Shown here: one piece after another, positions 48,373 through 58,747 of the stretch
Position numbering within the stretch: the first letter of the stretch is position 1
Layout: every line of letters starts with the position of its first letter
Assembly (NCBI GenBank): GCA_018894105.1
Contig: CM032131.1
Coordinates: 21,061,578 to 21,125,577 of the forward strand
Direction: 5' to 3'
Length of the DNA: 64,000 bases
DNA from: Jacaranda mimosifolia
Taxonomy: Eukaryota > Streptophyta > Magnoliopsida > Lamiales > Bignoniaceae
Notes under the pieces: generated by a model
What the model was told of the DNA's origin: nothing
The model's database searches: none
The model's input: the letters and a program-made list of their open reading frames with translations, nothing else
Translations under genes and position numbers: made by a program

Positions 48373-49143
48373 TCAAGCCACAAAATTATCATCATCGTTC
48401 AAATCAAAGGTTTCGTGAGTAAAAGTATCAATAATATCCACAACAAAAACACAAGACTCATCACTAGAATATTTCATGGCATCACAGATATTGAATTTAT
48501 TCACATTTCCATCAAACTCCATAGTGAGTATACCATCATGCACATCAATTGTTGTCCTAGAGGTTCTAAGGAAAGGTCTTCCCAATAGTATTTGTGATGA
48601 ATTAGGAGAGTTATATTTAGATATGCTAAGTAAATAAAAATCAACAGAAAAAAATCAATTCGTTAACTTGTACAACACATTCTCTAGGACTTCATCGGGA
48701 TATACAACATACCTATCAGCAAGTTGAAGAACTACTTCTATTTCTTTTAAAGGACCAACATTCAAGGAAGAGTAGACGGAAAGAGGCATGATATTAATTG
48801 AAGCACCAAGATCGCACATGGCCTTTTCAATTCCAACATTGCCAATTTTTGAAGGGATAGTAAACATACGTGGGTCCTTGCATTTAGGGGGCAATTTCCT
48901 TTGTATCACTGTTGAAACATTTTCCCCCACACTTACTCTTTCATTACCCTTTAATTTTCTTTTGTTTGTGTACAATTCCTTGAAAAAATTAGCATACCGA
49001 GGTATTTGCTTGATTGCATCAAATAATGGGATACTTACCTCGACCTTGCAAAAGGTTTTAAGAATCTCTTTTTCCTCTTCATGCCTTTTGGATTTAGCAA
49101 ACCTTTTAGGAAAGGAAGGGTGTATAACCAATGATCTTGTCAC
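48373..49143 (-). pseudogene. Athila-type aspartic protease
   Basis: The segment 49143-48655 is open: VEVSIPLFDAIKQIPRYANF, RKLPPKCKDPRMFTIPSKIG, then the active-site block CDLGASINIMPLSVYSSL, then LQLADRYVVYPDEVLENVL. After a stop at 48657 the second part continues (LGRPFLRTSRTTIDVHDGIL, TMEFDGNVNKFNICDAMKY) to 48373. The DLGAS form of the active site is the one usual in Tat/Athila proteases. The RT that should follow is missing. The next recognisable feature downstream is the 73-bp repeat. Confidence 0.88.
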
Positions 49144-50408
49144 CTTACTGTTGGGTTCATGCGAATGTTTAGCTGAATCCTGAGGTATGACAATCTCTCT
49201 CTCTCTCTCCCCTCCCCTCCCATTTTTTCCACAACAATATTTTCTTGTGTCTCCTTGTTGGGTTTCTTCAACTCCGTACCATTCCTCAAAGTAATCGCAC
49301 TAACATTCTGCTTGGGATTGACAACTGTTTGAGAGCGTAGTTTTCCTTTGGATTATATTTTACCTACTGAGGTGGCTAGCTGACTTATTTAATTCTCCAG
49401 GTTTTGAATGCTTTCTTGTATTTCCTGTTGAAATTACTGAGTGTTAGTTGCAAGCGATTTAACAATCTCTTCGAGAGACATACTTGTATTTGAAGATGAT
49501 GGTTACTGTGGAGAGATTGGTTTTTGTTGGAAGTATTGGTAGTTTTGCAATCTCCTTTCGTAATTGAAATTCGAATGATCACTCCATCCTAGTTTGTAGG
49601 TGTTTGAGTAGGGATTGTACTTTCTTTGTAGTGGTCTAGGGAATCTTCTTACTGCATTGGTTTGTTCACAAGAATTCTCTTAGAGTGTAGGACAGATATC
49701 CGTAGGATGACTAATGTTAGTACAAATCCCACATGCCTTAATTTGCTGTGTATTTCCTACAACCAATTGCTGAACAAGAGAAGTTAAAGCAGAAATCTGA
49801 TGCTCAAAAGATGAATTCCTTACCTCATTGGCTTTTCTAGTAGGTTCCTAAAAGTATCTAAATTGTTGGGAGTTGGCAGCTATTATAGAAATTAATTCTC
49901 TAGCTTTGCTTGGTGTTTTGTTCACTATGGCTCATTGAGTTGGTACATCCGTCATCTTCCTTTCCATCGGTAAAAGACCTTCATAAAAGTATGAATGAGA
50001 AGTTGCTTAGTAATATCATGTTGTGGGTAGCTTGTACAAAGTTGTTTAAACCTTTCCCAATATTCATGAAGACTCTCTACATCTCTCTGTCTTATCCCAT
50101 TTATCTTTGTTCTAATACTAGTAGTGCGTGAAACAGGGAAAACCTTCTCAAGAAACAATCTTGTCATTTTTGTCCATGTAGTAACAGAGCCAGAGGGTAG
50201 ATAAAACAACTAATCCTTATCTTTAGCTGTTAAGGAAAATGAAAAAGCTCACAACTTTGACTTGCTCTTCAGATACGCCTTCGGGTTTCATAGTCGAGCA
50301 CACTATATGAAGTGTCTTTAAATGCTTATAGGGATCTTCATTATTCAAACTATGGAAAATAGGTAGTAGATGGATTAACCTAGATTTTAACTCAAAAGGT
50401 GTTTCCAA
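49144..50408 (-). pseudogene. Athila-type gag
   Basis: On the minus strand from 50408: METPFELKSRLIHLLPIF, DPYKHLKTLHIVCSTMKPEG, then LFYLPSGSVTTWTKMTRLFL, NGIRQRDVESLHEYWERFKQ and LCTSYPQHDITKQLLIHTF. A nucleocapsid knuckle CGICTNISHPTDICP lies near 49715-49760. Stops and frameshifts lie near 50225, 49950 and 49600-49860. The end joins the protease frame through KVTRSLVIHPSFPKRF. A TC microsatellite (49191-49216) lies in the linker. Confidence 0.85.
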
Positions 50409-50683
50409 CTATGGATATTCAATACAAAGCAGTTGTTGAGTTAGATCCGATTTAGCTAGCTCCCTTAAAGTTCTTTCATGAGCTATTATTTCCTCTTTTC
50501 CGAATTGCTAGAACTGACTAAGTAGGACATATCTAGATCGAGATCCAACGGTGATAATTTGCCCTCTTTTTGCACTCTAGTCTCCTTCCACGATCTACGA
50601 CCAGTCTTCTCAATCTCAAGATTGCATTGAAGTTCACCTATATGAGAAGATCAAGGCATTAAAAGGAACAAAATTATTTGACA

Positions 50684-50706
50684 CCAATCCTCGATAATGG
50701 TGTCAA
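50684..50706 (-). other. Primer-binding site of the Athila-type element (tRNA-Asp type, decayed)
   Basis: On the minus strand TGACACCATTATCGAGGA next to the LTR corresponds to TGGCGCCGTTGCCGGGGA, the complement of the tRNA-Asp 3' end used by Athila elements, with several transitions. Confidence 0.7.
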
Positions 50707-50710
50707 AATT

Positions 50711-51979
50711 TGGTGGGAGTCGAATCCAACAAAAATAAATTCCTACTCTAAAGATATAATTTGTAATCAGTAGTGAGTAGGGTCATATCCCACAAGCACT
50801 GGTAAATTTTATTTCTTTTAAGCTTATTAATAAAATAGAAAATAGGGGGATTTTTATGAAACGAAAAACCAAGAATTTTAAAACTAAATAAATCAAATAA
50901 GAAATCAATGAGAATGAAATCTAGCCTAAGGTAAAATCTTAGTTTGGTTCACATATTTGATTATTGATACAAAGATAAATTCTCTTTTTCTTGAATAGAC
51001 TAGTTATAGTTACTTGAACGACTTAATAACCAATCTCTCATTACTATCTTGGTAACTAAGAGAAGCTCGTTAGTTATTTCCATTGCCAATAAACAATACT
51101 AAAGAAACGCTCCTAAGATTTAATTTATCAACAATATTAAAAACTAGAGAGATTCAGCCCTAGCTAACAAATACACACAAGTGGGGTTCATTTAGACTAG
51201 ATTATTTATTCACATAACATAAATCATGCATATCCCCACACATAACTATGTTATTTGCCCCGAGTATTATAGCAATTAAACAATTATGGATTTAACGTTC
51301 TAATTAACAGAACAAATATTCTAAATTGTCAAATTTAGGCCCTAAATTTAATAAACCTGAATATTCATAATAAAAATAGAAGACAAACAAATACTTAAGA
51401 AATAAGAAATACAAATCAATTGTTTAGATCTAACAAATACTAAAGAATCTAAACTTTGATAATCCCTTAGGGTAGAAAAGGAGTTTAGCAACTCATGGAG
51501 ACAAGAAAAGATCAGGAAAAATAAAATATGCTGAATGAAAAGATATGCCAAAGCTTCCTATGAAAGATTCCTAGTTCTCTACAAATAGCCTACTACTCCT
51601 AATGCAACTGAGAAACTAATAAGAGTCCTATCAAAATAAAAAAAACTTAAATTCTCCTAATTAAAGAAATATAAATTGAAACATCCCAAAAGTGTATAAT
51701 TGCCCAAAGAAGTTAAATGCTTTCTAATTAAATTTGCATAAAGTCTTGGGAAGCAAGATATGAGCGCACTCAAATTATTTCCTTCTTCCATTTCTCATCT
51801 CCTTGGGAATGAGATTTTTGCTCCAAGCATGTCAAATACTTGATTGTCAACTGCATTTAGCTCAAATCTTCAATTTGTTTTCACAAAATATAAAATGAAA
51901 GTTAAAATCAAACAACTAAATATTTTTACTATTAATCGTATGACGAAATTATACAAATTAATGACAAAAATAGAACTTA
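50711..51979 (-). repeat. 5' LTR of the Athila-type element
   Basis: About 1.27 kb. On the plus strand it starts TGGTGGGAGTCG next to the PBS. Its right 727 bp matches the left LTR. The outer end (near 51979) lacks a clear TG, so the boundary is good to a few bases. Confidence 0.82.
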
Positions 51980-52153
51980 ATGACCCTCTAACTTTTATAA
52001 TTTTATCTAAGTAAGTGCTTCCCTCATTTACAATTTAATCCCTTGATTGTCAATATTTAATTCTAGACTTTAGTTAATCCAATCCAAAATTAATCTAGCC
52101 AAATTTATCGATTTTATATTTTATTTTAGGATTTTAGAATTCGGGGTGTTACA
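51980..52153 (-). repeat. 5' end of the interrupted Tekay-like LTR
   Basis: On the minus strand it begins TGTAACACCCCGAATTC at 52153, directly after a PPT (52154-52167). It is the 3' LTR of a minus-strand element whose body lies to the right. Confidence 0.7.
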
Positions 52154-52182
52154 GTTTTCCCCCTAAAGGGGATCTAGTCCCC
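52154..52182 (-). other. PPT and adjacent hairpin of the interrupted Tekay-like element
   Basis: On the minus strand GGGGA, loop CTAGA, TCCCC (52182-52168), then TTTA and GGGGGAAAAC up to the LTR at 52153. The stem is 5 bp and the loop longer than in the other modules. Confidence 0.6.
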
Positions 52183-53343
52183 AAATTCCTATTTGAAATA
52201 TGAAAGGTCCCATAGTGTCATCACTCACCATCTTACTATTCCCAAGGATAATTTTGCTGCGGATTCCTATCTCTTTCAATCCAATTAGTTCCACATATTC
52301 TTTTCTCCTTTCTCGCATGACTCTTACTTGTTGTAGGAGAGTGGAAATCCTTCTTATTAGGAATCACTGTTATGGGTTCCTTTATCTACTCATACTCACT
52401 TGAGCATTCCATATTTCCTCATGTGTTTAGGGTTGCTTTCCATATTCCATGTCCAGCAAGATCATTTGTTCCTATGCCTCAAGTCTTTTGAAGGTATGTG
52501 AGATCATTTCCTCATGATCCTATATTCATTTCTGGGCATAGCAATATTTGATATTTTCTTAACTTCCCTAAAGAAGGGTAAAATTGGTACCAAGATTAAT
52601 CTATCTCTTTGATTCTCAAAATTTTCTACACATCTCTATTTATTCAGATTAGCCCCATTTTAATTATCTCAATCAATGGATTTACAACCTTAGTAGGATC
52701 ATATTTGACACAAATTGTCAAACCCTAAGAAACTTTTTATTCCTAACTTATTCTTCAACTTTTTCAACTTACTGTGGCTTCAACTTTGGTATGATCAAAT
52801 TCAATTTTTTTCTCAAGGAATCATGCGCTCCGCAATATCTCAATTCCAAATAGAAATTCATTTTTGCAACTTGAGCGTATAATTTTATTCATCTCACCCT
52901 TTTGATTCGGATGCTTATACTTAGATACCATGCTATAACCCTTATTTTTCTAGGAAATTCCATTAGCATACAAGAGAGAATTTGTTTTAGTAAAGCAATC
53001 CAAAGCAACAAGTCATATATTCTTAGGGGGATAATTCTATTTTTAGGATTTAAGTTCTCTTGGGGTACCTATAATCTCTTTCTTGTAATCTAATCTTTGG
53101 TGAGAGCATATACGCATGGAATAATTCGGTATATTTTATAAGAGACGTAATAGCTAGCACAAGCTAATTCTCTTATTCATTTCATAGGATCCCTTCACAC
53201 CTTTCCTCATATATTTAGGTCGCCAATCTGCCTTACTTAAGTCAGTCAACATATCCATCACCCAACAAAATCTCAAATACACATGTGATATTAATAGGCA
53301 GAACCTGAAGGACTTTGTGTTTCTTAACATATCTCCTATTTTG
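52183..53343 (-). mobile_element. Decayed internal region of the Tekay-like element (minus)
   Basis: It lies between a 3' LTR/PPT on its left and the inserted plus-strand element at 53344. No frame keeps recognisable motifs, and chromodomain text was not found. Identity follows from position only. Confidence 0.4.
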
Positions 53344-55335
53344 TGACACCCCTAAAATTTGGTATTTTGAAAAATAAAAATTGAGAAAATAAAGATTTTT
53401 ATTGGTCGGATTTTAGGGCTCGAAAAATAGATGAAAATACTTGATTGCAAAAATTTTGGAAGTTTTGGGGTCGACTTGCAATTTGAGAAGACTTGATTGA
53501 ACTTTATTTGAAAATCTTGGGGGTTTGCATAGAATATTTTTAGGTCAAAGGGGCAAGTTCATGCACTCATATTGTCTTGGGGCTGGATTGAAAGATCTAC
53601 AATTTGGAAGGGTTCAATTGAGGGTTGAGTAAAAATTTTGGGGTCAATTTGAAAAGCAAAAAAATTCAATTATATATGTCATATTTTCATTTCTTTCCCG
53701 TTTTCTTCCATCTTTTCCACTGAAGCCCTCTCTCAACTTCACCGGCAATTTCTCCGATGATTGCTCCAATCCCCATACCAAATCGATAACCAGCTTCCTC
53801 TCGTTGCCAGCTACACTTTGATACCACATGGAAGTTATCTTCTCTGGCAAGCTATTGGATTCTTGGAGTTGAAGTTTAGCCAACGACAGCCGCCGATGGG
53901 CACAATGGAGGAACAACGGGAGTTGATTTTTAGCTGGTGTCCTTGGAAGTACTCAGCACAAGGATCATAATGGTGGTTGTAGACTAAAGATTGGGCCCAG
54001 TGTCAAAGAAAAAATTGGGCATAAACTCCACGATGGCAGACAATGGCTTTAAGGCTTCGATTAAGGGCTTTTCAGGCGGCAATTCATGCAATTGAGGTGA
54101 GCGTTCGATAGTTCTTCTTGAAAAGGCTTTTATTGGTGGTGGTTTTAGCTTTTTACAGTGACGATGGGCGGCGGCGGTGTTGAGGCAGAAACTTCTCCAC
54201 GACATGACAATCATAATGGTGGTCTCGATTGGTGATTTCGGTATCTCGATAGTGGGATTTTGGGTAAATTGGAAAAAGGATTTAAAGCTTTATGACCTTT
54301 TTATATCGCTTCTTCTACGAAAGCATTTCTAAGATACGCTAGGGATACTCCTAGGTATCTACCGCCTGTCAGTAATATGCTAGGGATACTCCTTGGTATC
54401 TACCGTTTGTCAGTGAAATGCTAGGGATACTCCTAGGTATCTATTGTTTGTAAGTGATATGTTAGGTACTCCTAGGTATCTACCATTTGTCGGTGATATA
54501 CTAGGGATACTCCTAGGTATCTACCGTCTATCTATGATATGCTAGGGATACTTCTAGGTATCTACCATCTGTCAGTGATATGCTAGGGATACTCCTAGGT
54601 ATCTACTATCTGTCTGTAATGTGCTATGAATACTCTTAGGCATCTTTCGTGTGTCAAGCTATCACGCTTGGATATGGCTGATTGATTGGATTAAGAATTG
54701 TTCTGATATGCATGTCAAGTTGGTTTTGTTGAACTGCATATGGCTCGGGCTTGTTTATTTTGATTATATTTGATCTTTTATACACTATTCATGGAGTGAT
54801 AAGGAATGTGAGATTCCTATCTGCTCAAGCTATTATATGTATTTGATATTGTTCTTGTTTTAAATGTTAAATTATGATATGCTGAGTTGATTCGCCCCCA
54901 ACAGATCCCACTGCTTGTGATTAGATTATACCTCACTAAGTCCTTTGGACTTACCTCTTATATTTCTTTGGTTTTCTCAAACAGGATTAAGTGATGAACT
55001 GAAACTCCAAGCTTCGATGAGCAAACACATTTTGTAATAGAAAATGATTGTATATGCTTATGGGTTCTTTTGGGACATTTTGTAAACCTTAGAGACGTTG
55101 TGATATGTTATGTTGATGTTATGACTTAAGGCGTGTAAATGTTTTGTTAAATGTAAGAAAGTAAATCATGGTATGTACTTGATAGTTTGTTGAGTCAGTT
55201 AAGTTTGAAATTTCTACTGCTTTGATAAATTAAGTTTGAAATCTCTTAGGTCTATTGATTTGCATTTTGGGTTCAATTTAAGATTGAACAGAATGGCCCC
55301 TCAGCTTAGGTGATATCCCGAGTGGGGGTACTGCA
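53344..55335 (+). repeat. LTR1 of the gag-only element
   Basis: 1992 bp. It contains a GC-rich block (53700-54250), a 41-bp minisatellite (54338-54655) and CACTAAGTCC (54932-54941). An antisense open frame (MAKLQLQ-like) in the GC-rich block is shared with LTR2, but this follows from LTR homology. Confidence 0.85.
54338..54655 (+). repeat. 41-bp minisatellite, about eight copies
   Basis: Units beginning GCTAGGGATACTCCTAGGTA start at 54338, 54379, 54420, 54461, 54500, 54541, 54582 and 54623. The fifth interval is 39 bp, from a small deletion. The repeat contains the inverted pair CTAGG..CCTAG, giving each unit a short stem. Confidence 0.93.
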
Positions 55336-55339
55336 GCGG

Positions 55340-55356
55340 TGGTATCAGAGCCTAGG
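55340..55356 (+). other. Primer-binding site (initiator tRNA-Met type)
   Basis: TGGTATCAGAGCCTAGG, 4 nt after the LTR1 end. It is a perfect match to the usual TGGTATCAGAGC of plant gypsy elements. Confidence 0.95.
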
Positions 55357-55626
55357 TTTGTCGATGACCTAGGCATTTGATAACATTGGGATTTGTGATT
55401 GACTTATTATTTTGGCTAGTTTAGGAACAAATTTTGGGTACTATGTGTATTTGGGGAGCTCCTATGTGATTCAAGGATTTAAGATTGATTTGCTTACTAT
55501 AAGATACCTATTGGATCTTATTGTATACTGCAGAATGATTAGACTTGTATGTCTATGAGTCTAATTTGATTTTATCTAATTCTTTCCTTCCTTTATTCAT
55601 AGAAGCTTGGTAGAGTCGGTAGAATT

Positions 55627-56817
55627 GATGCCATCACAAGGAAGTTTAAGTACACACATCCTACCTAGAATTGGATGACGACAGAGACCTCCCGGGCAAA
55701 GGGTCGTTAACTGATGAGCTTGTAGGCGGGAAGCACCTGCCTACCCACAACCGATGTTGGACGAGGATGTTTCCCTAACTCCTCCGATGGATCAACCCAC
55801 TGCAAATCTCTAGTAAGGCCTGATCATCAAGAAAGATAGGGACACAGACAACCTGACCCCCAACTGATGAGTAGAGTAGGGCTAGCAGAAGTAGTTACGG
55901 AAGACCAAGCCCTGGAAAGTTTCATTCATTTCAATCTTGGAGATCCTGATGATAGAAAAGTTAAGGAATGGATTGAGAGTTTAGAAAATATTTTCAAGAT
56001 GTTGTGTTATCCGAATGAGCGAAGGGTTCGATTTGCCATATTCTTTCTGGAAGGTTCTGCCTAAAGTTGGTGGAAAATGATTGATAAAAAATGGACGGCT
56101 GAAAGAATCTATCAAACTTGGGAAAATTTCACCTAAGACTTCATGAATAAATTTGTGCCAAAAGTGGTGAAGCAATCAAGAGAAAGAGAGTTTATGGACT
56201 TAGTATAGGGGACACAATCTATAAGTCAGCACGAGGCTACTTTTAGCCGATTAATATAATATGCTCTCTACATACAAGATGATAAAGGTCGACAGGCTCG
56301 ACAATTCGTACAAGGGCTATGACCAGAGCTTAGGCAAGGCTTGGCCACTTGTGATTTGCTAAATCTCAATTTGCAATAAGTAGAGCACTGCAACTTGAGT
56401 CAAAGCTATAGGAAATTTGAAAGATTAAGAGTAGGGGCCGAAAGGAAAAGATGCACCTTAATGGGAAGAGCAATGTTAGAAGGAAACAACCAAGGCTTCA
56501 GGTGGGAAGCACTGCCCAACAAGCCCCTCAATCTGGCGAGACAGCACAATTGACTCAAGAGAGACCACAAAAATGATGTGGATTTTGTGGGGCATCTAGC
56601 CATGAGGAATCGGAATGCTAGAAGAAATAGGGCAGATGCTTGGGTTTTGGCAATGATCAACACTACTTGAAAAATTGCCCTAATAAGAAGAGAGGTCCAC
56701 CATCGGCGGGAAAAGGGAAACAGGTGGCTGAAGGTTCTAGCTGAGTTCTTGGATACCGAAGGAAAGTCTGATACTACATATTTCGGCTTCATAACCCAAA
56801 TAGAGTTTAAGGAGCAG
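55627..56817 (+). pseudogene. gag of the plus-strand Ty3/gypsy element, decayed
   Basis: Readable parts: ALESFIHFNLGDPDDRKVKE, WIESLENIFKMLCYPNERRV, RFAIFFLEGSA then stop and SWWKMIDKKW, then DFMNKFVPKVV, RQARQFVQGL and PELRQGLATC. This is the chromovirus-type Gag (the usual text being F-L-G-A--WW). A CCHC knuckle CGFCGASSHEESEC (56577-56618) is intact. A second one near 56637-56680 has lost its second Cys (CLGFGNDQHYLKNC). Many TAG/TAA/TGA interrupt it. No protease follows; after 56817 only non-coding DNA leads to the PPT. Confidence 0.82.
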
Positions 56818-57150
56818 TAGGCGTATGGGTTATGTATATGCCTAGTATTTTTAGGTTTTTATGAATCTGTATCTAGTTGTTTGGGAATGTATGATAAGTT
56901 ATGACATCTAGCATATTAAGCTTGAACTTGACTACTCTTTAATGTGAATAATATATAAATATGAACGTGTGATGTTGTTTATTGTTTGTTGCTATAATGG
57001 TTTTATGGTCTTTTAAATAAGAGCACGCACTTTATCATAATTGAAATGGAGGATATTTTAAGTATTAAAATGACAGGTGCTTGAGGCAATGAGAAACCAG
57101 AATGTTACAAGTATCTGTGTTAACCGAAGTTCATCCAGAACTCAAATAAA
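56818..57150 (+). other. Non-coding stretch between gag and PPT
   Basis: About 330 bp without recognisable coding. The whole pol is missing here. A clean deletion or a gag-only design cannot be told apart from this copy alone. Confidence 0.6.
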
Positions 57151-57184
57151 AATCTGGGGGCCAGATTCTTTTATGGGGGAGGAT
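57151..57184 (+). other. Hairpin plus polypurine tract of the gag-only element
   Basis: AATCTGG, loop GGG, CCAGATT (57151-57167): perfect 7-bp stem. Then CTTTT and ATGGGGGAGGAT bordering LTR2. Confidence 0.88.
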
Positions 57185-58747
57185 TGTAACACCCCTAAAA
57201 TTGGTATTTTGGAAAATAAGAATTGAAAAAATTAAGATTTTTATTGGTCAGATTTTAGGGCTCGAAAAATATATGAAAAGGACTTGATTGCAAAAATTTT
57301 GGAAGTTTTGGGGTCAAATCGCAATTTGAGAAGACTTAATGAACTTTATTTGAAAATCTTGGGGGTTTGCATGGAATATTTTTGGGTCAAAGGGGCAAAG
57401 TCATGCACTCATATTATCTTAGGGCTGGATTGAAAGATCTACAATCTGGAAGGGTTCAATTGAGGGCTGAGCAAGAATTCTGGGGTCAATTTGAAAAGCA
57501 AAAAAAGTTCAATTATATATATGTCATATTTTCATTTCTTTCCCATTTTCTTCCATATTCTCCACTGAAGCCCTCCCTCAACTTCACCGGCAATTTCTTC
57601 GATGATTGCTCCAAACCCCAAACCAAACTGATAGCCAATTTCCTCTCATTCCCAGCTACACTTTGATACCATATGGAAGTTATCTTCTCCGACAAGCTAT
57701 TGGATTCTTGGAGTTGAAGTTTAGCCAACGATAGCCGTTGACGGGCATGGTGGAGAAATGATGGGAATTAATTTCTATGCAGTGTCCTAGGAAATACTTA
57801 GCTCGAGGATCGTAATGGTGGTTGTAGATTGAAGATTGGGCCAGTAACAGAGGAGAAATTGGGCAGAAACTCCACAGTAGCGGACGGTGGCGCTGAAACT
57901 TTGAGGCTTCAATTAAAGGCTTTTCCGGTGGCAATTTATGCAATTGAGGTGTACGTTGAACAGCTCTGCTTGAAAGGCTTATGTTGGTGGTGGTTTTAGA
58001 TTTTTCTTGCAATGGTGGATGGCGACGGCAACGCAATGGCGGTGTTGAGGCAGAAACTTCTCCCCGACATGACGACTATAATGGTGGTCTCGGTTGGTGA
58101 TTATGGTGTCTCGATAGTCGGATCTTCGGAAAATCAAAAAAAGGGTTTAAAGCTTTATGACCTTTTTATGTTGCTTCTTCTACTGGATCTTGTATCATGG
58201 CAAGAAATGAGAAATTGACTATGAATTGTGTGTATATATATATGCCATGCATGGATAAATACATGTGCTTAGTGTACCCAGATACATTATAGTACTTGGC
58301 ATCTTTGGTTAATTAAGGTTAATAATTGAGAAAACCTTGGGACTTAAGTGGCAAGAAATGAGTTAATTAAGATAATCGGACTATTATTATTGATTGGGGA
58401 TGACGTTATGAGATTTGATATGCAATTAGGAATCGGGATTATTTTGGTCATAACGACTTTATTAGCTATTTTGGGCCGATAGTACTGTTTAAGTTTTAAA
58501 ATACCGTATTAATTGGTAAATTAGTGATTCTGGATTATTAATGGTATAATTTTGATTAATAGGATTAAATGTGGATTTTAACTGTAAATATACAATTTTG
58601 GTTAGGTGATGACGAAGTGGGTCTCACAGATAAGTAGGCAACAACATCATTTTTGAGACTACGAAGGTGATGGTCTGCCAACCTGGCACTTCTTTCAATT
58701 ATAAGTTATTAGGATAAAATCCTATGAGGGTTTTCTGTTTATGTATC
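57185..58747 (+). repeat. LTR2 of the gag-only element (5' part)
   Basis: Matches LTR1 from its start to about 58182, then continues with sequence absent from LTR1, including GATGACGAAGTGGGTC (58612) and GGTCTGCC (58673). These resemble the same region of the solo LTR 39915-42783. It stops at 58747 where the chromovirus LTR begins. Confidence 0.85.

Larger units (their letters stand above)
46094..51979 (-). mobile_element. Athila-type Ty3/gypsy element (minus), gag-protease only
   Basis: The LTR at 50711-51979 (5' in element sense) and the partial LTR at 46094-46821 (3') share about 728 bp with few differences. Between them are a tRNA-Asp-type PBS, gag, protease, tandem repeats, two hairpin-PPT modules and the 3' LTR. 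RT, RNase H and integrase are absent, so any movement needed enzymes from elsewhere. It sits inside the larger LTR (44096-46093 plus 51980-52153). The outer 542 bp of the left LTR is missing at 46094, so no TSD can be read. Confidence 0.85.
53344..58747 (+). mobile_element. Ty3/gypsy element (plus), gag-only, with LTR pair; second LTR cut by a chromovirus
   Basis: LTR1 53344-55335 (TGTGACACCCC to GGGGGTACTGCA), PBS at 55340, decayed gag, PPT, then LTR2 from 57185 (TGTAACACCCC). LTR2 is interrupted at 58748 by another element and continues outside the window. The internal region is only 1.85 kb, and protease, RT, RNase H and integrase are absent. The first ~970 bp of the two LTRs align with frequent substitutions. 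Then LTR1 lacks a segment that LTR2 keeps (58183-58747). Confidence 0.85.

Noticed and set aside
54338..54655. Regular repeat considered as a CRISPR-like array
   Set aside because: This is plant nuclear DNA; the units are adjacent with no unique spacers, and lie inside an LTR.
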